NCBI RefSeq assembly: GCF_015319165.1
Contig: NZ_JADIVZ010000007.1
Location: 124,001 to 188,000, forward strand
Length of the DNA: 64,000 nucleotides
Reading direction: 5' to 3'
Origin: Nocardioides acrostichi
GTDB lineage: Bacteria > Actinomycetota > Actinomycetes > Propionibacteriales > Nocardioidaceae
Below, in pieces: positions 46,821 through 56,090 of the stretch (positions are counted from its first letter, which is position 1; every line of letters starts with the position of its first letter). The notes below the pieces were generated by a model that was not told where the DNA came from, did no database searches, and saw nothing but the letters and a program-made list of their open reading frames with translations. The position numbers were made by a program, and so were the translations under genes.

Positions 46821-47246
46821 TCAGACCGGCCAGTCCGCGAACGTGACCTCGCCCCCGCGCACCTCGCAGGTCATGACGACCCGGTCGGTTCCCTTGCGGT
46901 AAAGGCGGTAGCCACCCTGGGCCAGCGCACCGAACACCAGCGACGGCTCGATGCCGCCCCCGGGCACCGGCCGCGGTACGACGGCCACGTGCGGCCGGTG
47001 CCCGTGGTCGTGCCCGTGGTCGTGCCCGTGGTCGTGCCCGTGGTCGTGGTCGCCGCGTGGGAAAGCGCCTGCCACCGGCTCGATCTCGATCTCCTCACCG
47101 ACCAGGTCGCCCGGCATCGACACCACGAGGGCACCCACATCGTCGCCGATGTCGAGCACCACCGATCCCTCGCCGGCGTTCGGGTTGTGGGCCCGCATGT
47201 GGGCCAGCCGCTCGTCGACGGGGTCGGGCACGGTCGCTGCCGTCAT
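46821..47246 (-). CDS. Protein with HDHG metal-binding repeat, unknown function
   Basis: The protein is 141 aa. The centre (about residues 66-84) is a Gly-Asp-His stretch made of four HDHG units, typical of a Zn, Ni or Cu reservoir or sensor. The flanking parts (SVVLDIGDDVGALVVSMPGDL and VFGALAQGGYRLY) are predicted to be beta-rich and I do not recognise them. ATG 47246 overlaps the DUF4331 stop (ATGA), so it is co-translated with that gene. A much longer frame upstream only shadows DUF4331. Confidence 0.7.
   Translation of the reverse strand: MTAATVPDPVDERLAHMRAHNPNAGEGSVVLDIGDDVGALVVSMPGDLVGEEIEIEPVAGAFPRGDHDHGHDHGHDHGHDHGHRPHVAVVPRPVPGGGIEPSLVFGALAQGGYRLYRKGTDRVVMTCEVRGGEVTFADWPV
47001..47048 (-). 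repeat. Four perfect 12-bp tandem repeats (HDHG codons)
   Basis: cccgtggtcgtg is repeated four times without a mismatch. On the coding strand each encodes His-Asp-His-Gly. The lack of silent variation points to recent expansion. Confidence 0.92.
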
Positions 47247-48631
47247 CACGACGCCTGGGTGGTGCCGGGCTGGGTCTGGTACCCGCCGCCGGGCAGCCCG
47301 AGATACGGGAAGGTGTCCAGTAGCGCCGCGTTGGTGTTCGTGGTGCCGTCGGTCACCGCCGAGGCGGCGTCGTCCGGGGTGTAGGACTTGTCCACCAGCG
47401 GGATCGTCAGGCCGGCCACGGCGCGCAGCGCGATGGTCACGACGTCGTCGCCCAGCCGGCGTCCGTTCGGCCAGCCTGCCGGGTCGCCGCCCACCACGCC
47501 CAGGGGGTTCTCCTCGTCGCTGGGGGGCACCGCCAGGTTCAGGCGCAGCATGTCGGAGGGCACCGGGCCGGTGTAGTTGGCGAATCCGTCGACGACGCCC
47601 TTCGGGATGCCCGTCATCAAGATGGCGTGCAGGTCGGCGCGGGGCTTCGTGTACGCCTTGAGGTTCGGGAACACGCCCGGGTAGAGGGCCGGGAGCAGCG
47701 CGGCCAGCTCGGGATGGTTCACGTACTTGGAGTACAGCCGGTCGCGGTGCGGCTCTCGCATGTTCCAGCGGTCCTTCTCGGCCATCGGCACGATGACCTC
47801 GTTGAACAGCGGGTTGCCCAACCGCGACACCTGACGCCACGGACCGGTCCAGCTGTAGCCGCTGGGCTGGCTGCGGTCGTACATCTTGTTCTTCTGCCGG
47901 CTGGCGGTGGCCCACACACCGATCGTGGAGGTGTCCCCGAAGACGTCGGTCGGCTTCTTGCCGTCACGGGTCAACTCCGTGATCGGCACCTCGAGGGCGA
48001 TGGTGTGCACGTTGTAGGACTGCACCGAGTTGATGCCGTCCATCTTGGCCATCGGGATGAGGTGCGCGTCGTTGAACGGGCGCAGGGCGCCGAGGTCGAA
48101 GACGCTGCCCAGGTCGACGTGGAAGGCGTCGGCACGCTGGCCGGCATAGACCTTGCGACCACCGCGGATCATGTGCGTCGCCTGGTCGGCGAGCGAGGCG
48201 TAGTCGGGGGTGCTGCGCTTGCCGACGTTGACCGGCGGGCACGGCAGCCAGGTGGGCGTCAGGCGCCCGGTCTTGCCGTTCTCGGTCTTCTTGATCATGT
48301 AGTACTGCGGCCGGTTCCAGGACTTGGAGTCGATCGAGTCGATGGGTCCGGTGTTGTAGAGGAACGTCTTGTCGTTGCGGACCTCGGTGTGGAACTCGAA
48401 CCGGTAGGTGATGTCGGGCTTCGAGGTGCCCGAGTTGGAGATGTGGATCTCGTAGTGCACGTCGTCGGCGAACTCATAGAAGTTCGGCCCGCCGTCGGGC
48501 TGCTGGAGCGGGATGAAGTTGGCGACGAGGACGACCTTGTCGGGGTTGTCCTTCGGGATGAACGCGTAGGTGTCGGTGCCGTCGGCGGCCGGGTCCTTGG
48601 CGATCTCGGGGGCTTCGCGGTGTGACGACAT
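47246..48631 (-). CDS. DUF4331 family protein
   Basis: This 461-aa protein matches DUF4331: MSSHREAPEIAKDPAADGTD at the start, TYAFIPKDNPDKVVLVANFIPLQ, and conserved PNFYEFADDVHYEIHI and FNDAHLIPM blocks. The family is predicted to form a beta-propeller-like domain and has no assigned activity. No signal peptide is seen. The gene is preceded by a small Tat-signal protein and followed by the coupled His-rich protein, so the three look like one functional unit. Confidence 0.88.
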   Translation of the reverse strand: MSSHREAPEIAKDPAADGTDTYAFIPKDNPDKVVLVANFIPLQQPDGGPNFYEFADDVHYEIHISNSGTSKPDITYRFEFHTEVRNDKTFLYNTGPIDSIDSKSWNRPQYYMIKKTENGKTGRLTPTWLPCPPVNVGKRSTPDYASLADQATHMIRGGRKVYAGQRADAFHVDLGSVFDLGALRPFNDAHLIPMAKMDGINSVQSYNVHTIALEVPITELTRDGKKPTDVFGDTSTIGVWATASRQKNKMYDRSQPSGYSWTGPWRQVSRLGNPLFNEVIVPMAEKDRWNMREPHRDRLYSKYVNHPELAALLPALYPGVFPNLKAYTKPRADLHAILMTGIPKGVVDGFANYTGPVPSDMLRLNLAVPPSDEENPLGVVGGDPAGWPNGRRLGDDVVTIALRAVAGLTIPLVDKSYTPDDAASAVTDGTTNTNAALLDTFPYLGLPGGGYQTQPGTTQAS

Positions 48632-48632
48632 C

Positions 48633-48884
48633 TCAGCGACCCCCTGCCGCGTTGAGGAGACGGACGACGAGGTCGCGATCTCGCACCTCGACCTCGTGCT
48701 CGCCGACCATGAGGGTCAGCACGTCGGACGCCGGATCCGCCACGTGGGCCACCACCGGCTCCTGCGCGCGTCCGCCCCGGGGGGTGGCGGCGGAGGCCGA
48801 GCCCCCGCCGATCATGGCGACCGTGCCGGCGGCGGCAGTGGCCGCCGTCCCCACGATCACGTTCCTACGAGTGGTCTCGCTCAT
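48633..48884 (-). CDS. Small Tat-exported protein
   Basis: The protein is 83 aa. Residues 1-33 form a twin-arginine signal (MSETTRRNVIVGTAATAAAG … GGGSASAA), with probable cleavage after SASAA. The ~50-residue mature part (EPVVAHVADPASDVLTLMVGEHEVEVRDRDLVVRLLNAAG) has no known domain. It ends 1 nt before DUF4331 begins. Tat export suggests a folded or cofactor-loaded product. Confidence 0.72.
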   Translation of the reverse strand: MSETTRRNVIVGTAATAAAGTVAMIGGGSASAATPRGGRAQEPVVAHVADPASDVLTLMVGEHEVEVRDRDLVVRLLNAAGGR

Positions 48885-49005
48885 ACGTTGCACGACCTTC
48901 GGTTGGAGTGTCCGCCGAGGTGAGGCGGGTCACACCTGGTTCGGTGCCACCGAGGTCACGGATTGGTCTGGAGCCGAGAAGATCTGCGGGCGGTGCCCAG
49001 CCGGT

Positions 49006-49470
49006 TCACACCGCCGCGGCCAGCTGGCGTAGGTGCTCGTCGAGGTCGCGGCCCTCGGGCATGGCGTTGTGCACGGCCCACCGCAGGTCGCCCTGCTTGT
49101 CGATGACGTACGACGAGCGTCGCGGGCAGCCCCGCTCCTCGTCGAACACCTCGTAGGCGCGGGCGACGTCGCCGTGCGGCCAGAAGTCCGAGAGCAGCGG
49201 AAAGTTCAGGCCGTCGGAGTCGGCGAACGCGCGCAGCGCGAACATCGGATCGCAGCTGACCGCGAGCACCTCGGTGTCGAAGGTCAAGAACTCGGCGAGC
49301 CGGTCTCGGACGCCGGCCATCTCACCGGTGCACACCCCGGAGAAGGCGAAGGGGTAGAAGAGCACCGCGACCGCCTTGCTGCCGCGGAACGACGACAGCG
49401 TGACGTCTGCTCCGAACTGGTCGCGCAGGGTGAAGTCCGGCGCCGGCCCGCCGAGCTCGAGACCGCTCAC
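49006..49470 (-). CDS. ahpE: AhpE-like one-cysteine peroxiredoxin
   Basis: This 154-aa peroxiredoxin has the peroxidatic Cys47 in PFAFSGVCTGE, the AhpE-type motif, and no obvious resolving cysteine in the usual C-terminal place; a Cys in EERGCPRRSS could serve. It reduces peroxides with mycothiol or mycoredoxin in relatives. GTG start overlaps the acyl-CoA synthetase stop (GTGA). The position near DUF3052 and aceE matches M. tuberculosis Rv2238c. Confidence 0.9.
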   Translation of the reverse strand: MSGLELGGPAPDFTLRDQFGADVTLSSFRGSKAVAVLFYPFAFSGVCTGEMAGVRDRLAEFLTFDTEVLAVSCDPMFALRAFADSDGLNFPLLSDFWPHGDVARAYEVFDEERGCPRRSSYVIDKQGDLRWAVHNAMPEGRDLDEHLRQLAAAV

Positions 49471-51143
49471 GCGTCGCCCTCGTCGTCCTGGTTGCCGCCC
49501 TGGCTGGCATCTTGGTCTTCCTCGTCCTTGGCCAGATCCCGCTTGAGCACCTTGCCGGTGGCGTTGCGGGGCAGTTCGTCGAGGAAGACGACATCGCGCG
49601 GCACCTTGTAGCGAGCGAGGTTCTGTTTGACCCAGTCCTTGACGCTGTCCGCGTCGAGGGACGCCCCGTCGTTCAGCACGACGAACGCGCGCAGCCTCTT
49701 GCCGAAGTCGTCGTCGTCGACGCCGATCGCGGCGACCTCGTCGACCGCGTCGTGGCGCGCGATGCAGTCCTCGACCTCCTGGGGGAAGACGTTCTCACCG
49801 CCCGAGACGATCATCTCGTCGTCCCGGCCCTCGACGTAGAGGCGTCCGTCGTCGCCGAACCTACCGACGTCGCCGGTCGACATGAGGCCGTCGACGACCT
49901 CCTTGCTGCCGCCGCCGGTGTAGCCGTCGAACAGCAGACCGTTGCCCACGAAGATGCGACCCGACGTTCCGGCCGACACCTCCTGGCCGTCCTCGTCGAG
50001 GATCTTCACGACGGTGGCATAGGGCGGGTGCCCGGCCGACCCGGGTGCCTCGCGCAGGTCGCGAGGCCCTGCGACCGAGGCGTAGGCGACCTCGGTCGAC
50101 CCGTAGGTGGAGTAGAGGTTGTCGCCGAAGCGGTCCATCCAGGTCAGGGCCAGGTCGCCGGGCAGCGCGGAGCCGGACGAAGCGACGACCTCGACCCGGC
50201 TGATGTCGTAGCGCTGCAGAGTCTCCTCGGGCAGGGCCAGGATGCGCTGGAGCATCACCGGGATTACGACGATGGTCTTGCACTCCTCGTCCTGCACGAC
50301 CTCCAGGCAGGCCTCGGGGTCGAACGTGCGGCGCAGCACCAGCGTGGAGCCGAGCAGCATGCCGAGCGCCATGTGGCCGAAACCCCAGGTGTGGAACAAC
50401 GGCGCGGCGACATGCGTGCGCCATCCGTGCTTGAGCGGCATCGCCGAGAGCAGGGAGACGGCGGCATCGACGCCGGCCTCGGAGCGCGGCGCACCCTTGG
50501 GGGTGCCCGTCGTGCCAGAGGTGAGGATGACGATGCGCCCGTTACGGCTGGGCGGGGTGAGGTCGGAGCGGTCGTGCTTCGCCACGATCGCCTCGATGGT
50601 GGCGACACCGTCGGCGTCCCCGGTGTCATCGGAGTCGGTCCAGGCGAGCACCCGGTGCTCGACGGAGCCCTTCTCGACCAGCCCGGTGAACTCCTCGTCG
50701 TAGATCAGGGCCGTCGGCTTGTCGCGGTCGAGCACCTCGACCAGCTGCGGTCCCGCGAACGCGGTGTTGAGGTAGAGCGAGTCGGCACCCAGCTTTCCGG
50801 CGGCGATCGTGGCCTCGAGGAACCCGCGGTGGTTGCGGCACATGATGGCGACGCCGTCGCCCTCACGCACGCCCATCTCACGCAGGCCCCGCGCCAACGC
50901 GTTCGACCGCTCGTGCAGCTCACCCCACGTGAGCGAGCCGAGCTCGTCGATCACGCCGACCGCATCGGGCTCGCGCGCCGCCAACGACGCGAAGCCACCG
51001 GCGGGGCTCGTGCCCCACTGGCGCAGCACCCGGGCCAGGCGCGCGAGGACCAGGGGCGAGTAGGGCCGGATCACGCCGGCCTGGGTCAGAACCTTGAGAC
51101 TGGTCCCGGCCGAGCCGGCACCAGCGAGCAGTCGAGCGAGCAC
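49467..51143 (-). CDS. AMP-forming acyl-CoA synthetase (FadD12-like)
   Basis: This 558-aa ANL ligase has the P-loop LTSGTTGTPKGAPR, YSTYGSTEVAYAS, LMSTGDVGRF and the C-terminal catalytic lysine NATGKVLKRDL. A ~45-residue N-terminal extension (LAGAGSAGTSLKVLTQAGVIRP) is like FadD12/FadD2 relatives. The C-terminus is very acidic (DEEDQDASQGGNQDDEGDA). It is inserted between the peroxiredoxin and DUF3052 genes that are closer together in mycobacteria. Confidence 0.88.
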   Translation of the reverse strand: MLARLLAGAGSAGTSLKVLTQAGVIRPYSPLVLARLARVLRQWGTSPAGGFASLAAREPDAVGVIDELGSLTWGELHERSNALARGLREMGVREGDGVAIMCRNHRGFLEATIAAGKLGADSLYLNTAFAGPQLVEVLDRDKPTALIYDEEFTGLVEKGSVEHRVLAWTDSDDTGDADGVATIEAIVAKHDRSDLTPPSRNGRIVILTSGTTGTPKGAPRSEAGVDAAVSLLSAMPLKHGWRTHVAAPLFHTWGFGHMALGMLLGSTLVLRRTFDPEACLEVVQDEECKTIVVIPVMLQRILALPEETLQRYDISRVEVVASSGSALPGDLALTWMDRFGDNLYSTYGSTEVAYASVAGPRDLREAPGSAGHPPYATVVKILDEDGQEVSAGTSGRIFVGNGLLFDGYTGGGSKEVVDGLMSTGDVGRFGDDGRLYVEGRDDEMIVSGGENVFPQEVEDCIARHDAVDEVAAIGVDDDDFGKRLRAFVVLNDGASLDADSVKDWVKQNLARYKVPRDVVFLDELPRNATGKVLKRDLAKDEEDQDASQGGNQDDEGDA

Positions 51144-51158
51144 GCCCGGACCCTACCG

Positions 51159-51611
51159 TCAGGAGACGGTCTTCGGGGCTTCCAGCCGGGTGGCGGCCCA
51201 CTCCTTGGAGACGGTCGCAGTGGTGGTCTGGGACAGACCTGCGATCGGGGCACCCTCGGAGATGTCCGCCGGGTCGATGGCACCCGACCGGCCCACCCGC
51301 GGGGTCAGCAGCCAGATGGTGCCACCACCCACCAGGTCGGTGAGCGCGTCGACGAGGCCGTCGACGAGATCGCCGTCGTCCTCGCGCCACCACAGCACCA
51401 CGGTGTCGACGACGTTGCCGTACTCGCCGTCGACCATGTCGGCGTCGATGCCGTCCATGATCGACTCGCGCAGCGACTCGTCGGCGTCGGAGTCCCAACC
51501 GAGCTCTTGGACCACCATCCCGCGTGTCAGGCCCAAGCGGTCGGCTGCGCCGGCCGAGGCGGACGTGTCCGCGGTCTGTTGGGCGGCCTGGCCGCCCGAG
51601 GTCGAGCTCAC
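51159..51611 (-). CDS. DUF3052 family protein
   Basis: This 150-aa acidic protein matches DUF3052 (cf. Rv2239c): RLGLTRGMVVQELGWDSDADESLR and the DTVVLWWREDDGDLVDGLVDAL block. Its role is unknown. GTG 51611 is chosen over an ATG eight codons upstream because AAGGAG lies 6 nt before it. It is divergent from aceE, as in mycobacteria. Confidence 0.88.
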   Translation of the reverse strand: MSSTSGGQAAQQTADTSASAGAADRLGLTRGMVVQELGWDSDADESLRESIMDGIDADMVDGEYGNVVDTVVLWWREDDGDLVDGLVDALTDLVGGGTIWLLTPRVGRSGAIDPADISEGAPIAGLSQTTTATVSKEWAATRLEAPKTVS

Positions 51612-51821
51612 GAGATCTCCTTCGCTGCTGGGCATTCGGTGCCGTCGGTGGCGCCGTCAGGGCCAAGTCCACCGGAGTCCGACGGGTCGCGCAACCCGTT
51701 CCGCACAGTCCGCTACCCGTTTCACACCCGCGTGCGCTCCCATTCTCGACCTGTGATGCCCGCCATCGCCCCTACTCGGCGGTAGATACCCCTCCAGGTC
51801 CGTGCGTGCCACGATGGTCCG

Positions 51822-54659
51822 GTGACGGATGAGACACCCACTTCTCCCACGACCCTCGATCAGGCCCCCGCTGCGACCCAGCAGGCCCCGCGCCCCGGCA
51901 CCCCGGCGGTCATCCACGAGGGTCTGCCCACCCAGCTACCGGACATCGATCCCGACGAGACACACGACTGGATCGAGTCCTTCGACCAGATGCTCGCCGA
52001 GCGCGGACGCGACCGCGCGCGCTACGTGATGCTGCGCCTTCTCGAGCGAGCCCGCGAGACCCAGGTCGGCGTCCCGGCCCTGCGCAGCACCGACTACATC
52101 AACACCATCCCGCCCGAACGCGAGCCGTGGTTCCCCGGCGACTACGAGACCGAGCAGCGCATCCGGGCCTTCATCCGGTGGAACGCCGCGGTCACGGTCT
52201 CGAGCGCCAACCGCAAGGGTCTCGAGGTCGGCGGCCACATCGCCACCTACCAGTCCTCGGCCAGCCTCTACGAGGTCGGTTTCAACCACTTCTTCCGCGG
52301 TAAGGACGCCCCCGGCGGTGGCGACCAGGTCTTCATCCAGGGCCACGCCTCCCCGGGCATCTACGCTCGCGCGTTCCTCGAGGGTCGCCTCACCGAGGAG
52401 CAGCTCTACCGCTTCCGCCAAGAGGTGCAGCACGGCGCGCACGCCGGCCTCTCCTCCTACCCGCACCCGCGGCTGATGCCCGACTTCTGGGAGTTCCCCA
52501 CCGTCTCGATGGGCCTGACCGCCCTCAACTCGATCTACCAGGCGCGGTTCAACCGCTATCTCACCAATCGCGGCGTCAAGGACACCTCCGACCAGCACGT
52601 CTGGGCGTTCCTGGGCGACGGCGAGATGGCCGAGCCCGAGTCGCTCGGCGCCATCCGCGTCGCGGCGCGCGAGGAGCTCGACAACCTCACGTGGGTGATC
52701 AACTGCAACCTCCAGCAGCTCGACGGGCCGGTCACGGGCAACGGCAAGATCATCCAGGAACTCGAGGCCAACTTCCGTGGCGCCGGCTGGAACGTCATCA
52801 AGGTCATCTGGGGCCAGGGCTGGGACGACCTGCTCGCCCGCGACGTCGACGGCGTCTTGGTCAATAAGATGAACTCCACGCCCGACGGCGAGTTCCAGAC
52901 CTACTCCGTCGAGGACGGCGCCTACGTGCGCGAGCACTTCTTCGGCCCGGACCCACGGCTGCGCAAGATGGTCGAGCACATGTCCGACAGCCAGATCCAA
53001 AAGCTCCCGCGGGGCGGTCACGACTACCGCAAGGTTTACGCGGCGTTCGACTCCGCGACCAAGCACAGCGGACAGCCGACCGTGATCTTGGCCAAGACCG
53101 TCAAGGGCTGGACGATCGATGCCCTCGAGGGCAAGAACGCCACCCACCAGATGAAGAAGTTGACCAAGGACGACCTCAAGAAGTTCCGCGACCGGCTCTA
53201 CCTGCCCATCTCCGACCGCGACCTCGACCGCTCGTGGGAGGAGACCGGCGCGGCGCCGTTCTTCCACCCCGGCGCGAACAGCCCGGAGATCGAGTACATG
53301 ATGCACCGCCGCGAGGAGCTCGGCGGTTCACTGCCCAAGCGCGTGGTGCGGGCCAAGCCGCTCACGCTGCCGGGCGACAAGACCTACGCGGAGCTGAAGA
53401 AGGGCTCGGGCAAGACCCCGGTCGCGACCACGATGGCCGCGGTGCGCCTGCTGCGCGACTGGATGAAGGATCCCGAGATCGGCAAGCGCATCGTGCCGAT
53501 CGCGCCCGACGAGTACCGCACGTTCGGCATGGACTCCATGTTCGCCAGCGCGAAGGTCTACAACCCGGGCGGCCAGCAGTACGAGTCCGTCGACCGCAAG
53601 CTGCTGCTGAAGTACACCGAGTCGGCGCAGGGCCAGCTGCTGCACGAGGGCATCTCCGAGGCCGGAGCCATGGGTTCTGCGATCGCGGCCGGGTCGTCGT
53701 ACTCCACGCACGGCGAGGCGATGATCCCGTTCTACATCTTCTACTCGATGTTCGGGTTCCAGCGCACGGGCGACTCGATCTGGGCGATGGCCGACCAGAT
53801 GGCCCGCGGCTTCCTCATCGGGGCCACGGCCGGCCGCACCACGCTCACCGGCGAGGGCCTCCAGCACGCCGACGGCCAGTCGCCGCTGCTCGCACTCACC
53901 AACCCCGCCGTCGTCCACTACGACCCCGCCTTCGGCTACGAGGTCGGGCACGTGATGCGCAGCGGGCTGGAGCGCATGTACGGCACCAGCGAGGAGCACC
54001 CCGAGGGCGAGAACGTCATCTTCTACATGACGGTCTACAACGAGCCCGTGCCGCAGCCCGCGGAGCCCGACGACGTCGACGTCGACGGCATCCTGCGCGG
54101 CCTGCACCACGTGAAGGCCAGCTCCACGACCGGGTCCGCAGACGCGCCGTCGGTGCAGTTGATGGCCTCGGGCATCGCGTTCCCGTGGATCGAGAAGGCA
54201 GCCACGATGCTGGCCGACGACTGGGGTGTGCGCGCTGACACCTGGTCGGTGACGTCGTGGAACGAGCTGGCCCGCGACGCCCTCGCTGTCGAGGAGCACA
54301 ATCTGCTGCACCCCACCGACGCCTCACAGGTGCCCTACGTGACCACCAAGCTCGAGGGTGCTGACGGGCCGTTCGTGGCGGTGTCGGACTTCATGTCGGC
54401 CGTGCCGCTCCAGATCGACCGCTGGGTGCCCGGCGACTACTGCGTGCTGGGCGCCGACGGGTTCGGCTTCGCCGACACCCGCCCCGCCGCTCGCCGGTTC
54501 TTCCACATCGATGCCGAATCGGTCGTCGTCCGCAGTCTCCAGGCGCTCGCGGACGCCGGCGAGATCGAGCCCGGCCTGGTCCAGAAGGCCTTCGACCAGT
54601 ACCGCATCGACGACCCCACCGCCGTGTCGGGCGTCAAGCAGGAGGGCGGAGACGCATAG
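51822..54659 (+). CDS. aceE: Pyruvate dehydrogenase E1 component, homodimeric type
   Basis: This 945-aa E1 decarboxylates pyruvate with thiamine diphosphate and passes the acetyl unit to the lipoyl E2. The ThDP/Mg site is [38 protein letters not shown]. The N-terminus has a Pro/Ala/Gln-rich tail (about residues 1-35) for docking. GTG 51822 has CACGAT 6 nt before it and no ribosome site, so the mRNA is probably leaderless. No E2 gene is in the window. Confidence 0.95.
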   Translation: MTDETPTSPTTLDQAPAATQQAPRPGTPAVIHEGLPTQLPDIDPDETHDWIESFDQMLAERGRDRARYVMLRLLERARETQVGVPALRSTDYINTIPPEREPWFPGDYETEQRIRAFIRWNAAVTVSSANRKGLEVGGHIATYQSSASLYEVGFNHFFRGKDAPGGGDQVFIQGHASPGIYARAFLEGRLTEEQLYRFRQEVQHGAHAGLSSYPHPRLMPDFWEFPTVSMGLTALNSIYQARFNRYLTNRGVKDTSDQHVWAFLGDGEMAEPESLGAIRVAAREELDNLTWVINCNLQQLDGPVTGNGKIIQELEANFRGAGWNVIKVIWGQGWDDLLARDVDGVLVNKMNSTPDGEFQTYSVEDGAYVREHFFGPDPRLRKMVEHMSDSQIQKLPRGGHDYRKVYAAFDSATKHSGQPTVILAKTVKGWTIDALEGKNATHQMKKLTKDDLKKFRDRLYLPISDRDLDRSWEETGAAPFFHPGANSPEIEYMMHRREELGGSLPKRVVRAKPLTLPGDKTYAELKKGSGKTPVATTMAAVRLLRDWMKDPEIGKRIVPIAPDEYRTFGMDSMFASAKVYNPGGQQYESVDRKLLLKYTESAQGQLLHEGISEAGAMGSAIAAGSSYSTHGEAMIPFYIFYSMFGFQRTGDSIWAMADQMARGFLIGATAGRTTLTGEGLQHADGQSPLLALTNPAVVHYDPAFGYEVGHVMRSGLERMYGTSEEHPEGENVIFYMTVYNEPVPQPAEPDDVDVDGILRGLHHVKASSTTGSADAPSVQLMASGIAFPWIEKAATMLADDWGVRADTWSVTSWNELARDALAVEEHNLLHPTDASQVPYVTTKLEGADGPFVAVSDFMSAVPLQIDRWVPGDYCVLGADGFGFADTRPAARRFFHIDAESVVVRSLQALADAGEIEPGLVQKAFDQYRIDDPTAVSGVKQEGGDA

Positions 54660-54688
54660 CGAGGGCCCCGCGCGGGGTCGGCGTGAAC

Positions 54689-54754
54689 CGCGAGGGGTCG
54701 CAAATCGTCCCGCGAGGGGCCGCAAATCGTCGCTCCAGGGGTCAGGAATCGCGC
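54689..54754 (-). repeat. 22-bp repeat cluster, left side of the araC/VOC pair
   Basis: Two 22-bp units (cgcgaggggtcgcaaatcgtcc at 54689-54710 and the similar 54711-54732) and a diverged third at 54733-54754 occupy the gap between the convergent ends of aceE and araC. The third overlaps the araC stop. The same unit in inverted orientation occurs at 55988-56090. Confidence 0.8.
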
Positions 54755-55551
54755 TGATAGGCGGCCGGCGAGCGCCCGACCACCTCGGTGAACGCACGGA
54801 TCAGGTGCGACTGGTCGGCGTAGCCGAGCCGGACGGCGAGGGCGGCCCAGTCGACCTCCTCGCCGGAGTGTGCGGCCGCGGCCACGTCGAGCAGTCGGCA
54901 CCGCTGCACCACCCACTTGGGTCCGACGCCCACGTAGTCGGTGAACCGTCGCTGGAGGGTGCGCAGGCTGACGCCGGCCAACGCGGCCACGTGCTCGGCA
55001 CGGGTGAGGCTGGGGTCCGCCTCCACCTGCTCGGCCAGACCGATCACCTCGTCGATGCGCAGGTCGTGCGTCCGGTCGACGGTCTGGAGCCACTCGCCCA
55101 GCTCGGCAAAGAGCTCCTCCTGCTGACGACCAGGCTCCAGCAGGGACGCCGCGACGCCACGATCGTCCGGGGAGCCGCGCAGCACCTCACTCGCCGGGGC
55201 CTCGGTGTCGGTGAGGGCGGCCGCGGCGCAGGAGAGGAAGGCTCGGGCTCCTCCGGGCCGGAAGGCGGCGGCGACCACGTGACCGGTTCCGGCCAGGGTG
55301 CGTGTGAAGATCCGCCGCTGCACCCCGGTGAGCACCAGCCGCGGCGCGCCCTCTCGCAACTCCGCGGCCAGGTGCATCACCGGTGCGGGCAGCACGCGCT
55401 GCGCATGGTCGGCGTCGACGCGCCAGTGCACCGACCACAGATAGCTCACCTGCGCCTCGAGCGTGGCGGGCGCCGCCGTGCGCCCGACCCTGAGGCGGGT
55501 GGCCGCACTCGTCGGGTCGAGGATCGCCCGGTCGCGGCCCAGATCGCTCAC
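54742..55551 (-). CDS. AraC-family transcriptional regulator
   Basis: This 269-aa regulator has an N-terminal ligand-type domain (about residues 20-150) and a C-terminal AraC double helix-turn-helix (about 180-265) with AALAGVSLRTLQRRFTDYVGVGPKWVVQRCRLLDVA and LAVRLGYADQSHLIRAFTEVVGRSPAAY. GTG 55551 (SDLGRDRA) is preferred over upstream starts that overlap the VOC promoter. It is divergent from the VOC gene across 61 bp and probably controls it. Confidence 0.85.
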   Translation of the reverse strand: MSDLGRDRAILDPTSAATRLRVGRTAAPATLEAQVSYLWSVHWRVDADHAQRVLPAPVMHLAAELREGAPRLVLTGVQRRIFTRTLAGTGHVVAAAFRPGGARAFLSCAAAALTDTEAPASEVLRGSPDDRGVAASLLEPGRQQEELFAELGEWLQTVDRTHDLRIDEVIGLAEQVEADPSLTRAEHVAALAGVSLRTLQRRFTDYVGVGPKWVVQRCRLLDVAAAAHSGEEVDWAALAVRLGYADQSHLIRAFTEVVGRSPAAYQRDS

Positions 55552-55612
55552 GAGTCGGCAGTCTGTCGCGTTTCTTCTATCGACGCACGGGCCCGAGCGT
55601 GAAAGTGGAGCC

Positions 55613-55984
55613 ATGAGCACTCCCGAACTCGCCATGGTGTCCATCGACTGCGCCGATCCCGCCGCGGCTGCTGCCTTCTGGTCGGCCTTCCTCGGCTGGG
55701 ATCTCGCCTACTCCGAGGAGAACTACGCCATGCTCCAAGGCCCCGCCACCCGGCTCGGCTTCGGCCGGGTCGAGGGCTACGAGCCGCCAGCGTGGCCGAA
55801 CCCGGCCGGCACCAAGCAGTTCCACCTCGACATCGGCGTCGACGATGTCGAGGCCGCGGAGACCCGCTGCGTCGAACTGGGCGCCGTCCTGCCCGAGGAG
55901 CAGCCGGGGGCCGACCGGTGGCGGGTGCTGATCGATCCCGCTGGGCACCCCTTCTGTCTCACCGTGTTGGCGAACTGGGGCTGA
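55613..55984 (+). CDS. VOC (glyoxalase-like) domain protein
   Basis: This 123-aa single VOC domain of the glyoxalase/bleomycin-resistance superfamily contains MVSIDCADPAAAAAFWSAFLGWDLAYSEENYAML, FHLDIGVDDVEAAETRCVELGA and FCLTVL. The usual metal ligands are partly present (the His in FHLDIGV). It is probably a small-molecule binding or modifying enzyme of unknown substrate. It is divergent from the araC gene. Confidence 0.82.
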   Translation: MSTPELAMVSIDCADPAAAAAFWSAFLGWDLAYSEENYAMLQGPATRLGFGRVEGYEPPAWPNPAGTKQFHLDIGVDDVEAAETRCVELGAVLPEEQPGADRWRVLIDPAGHPFCLTVLANWG

Positions 55985-55987
55985 CTC

Positions 55988-56090
55988 GACCCCTCGCGGC
56001 ACGATCCGCGACCCCTCGCGGCACGATCCGCGACCCCTCGCGGCACGATTCGCGACCCCTCGCGGCACGATTCGCGACCCCTCGCGGGTC
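55988..56090 (+). repeat. 22-bp repeat cluster, right side of the araC/VOC pair
   Basis: Four full 22-bp units, gacccctcgcggcacgatccgc twice then the same with cgattcgc twice (55988-56075), and a partial fifth (56076-56090) that overlaps the hydrolase stop. They are about 19/22 identical to the left cluster when reverse-complemented. Confidence 0.9.
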
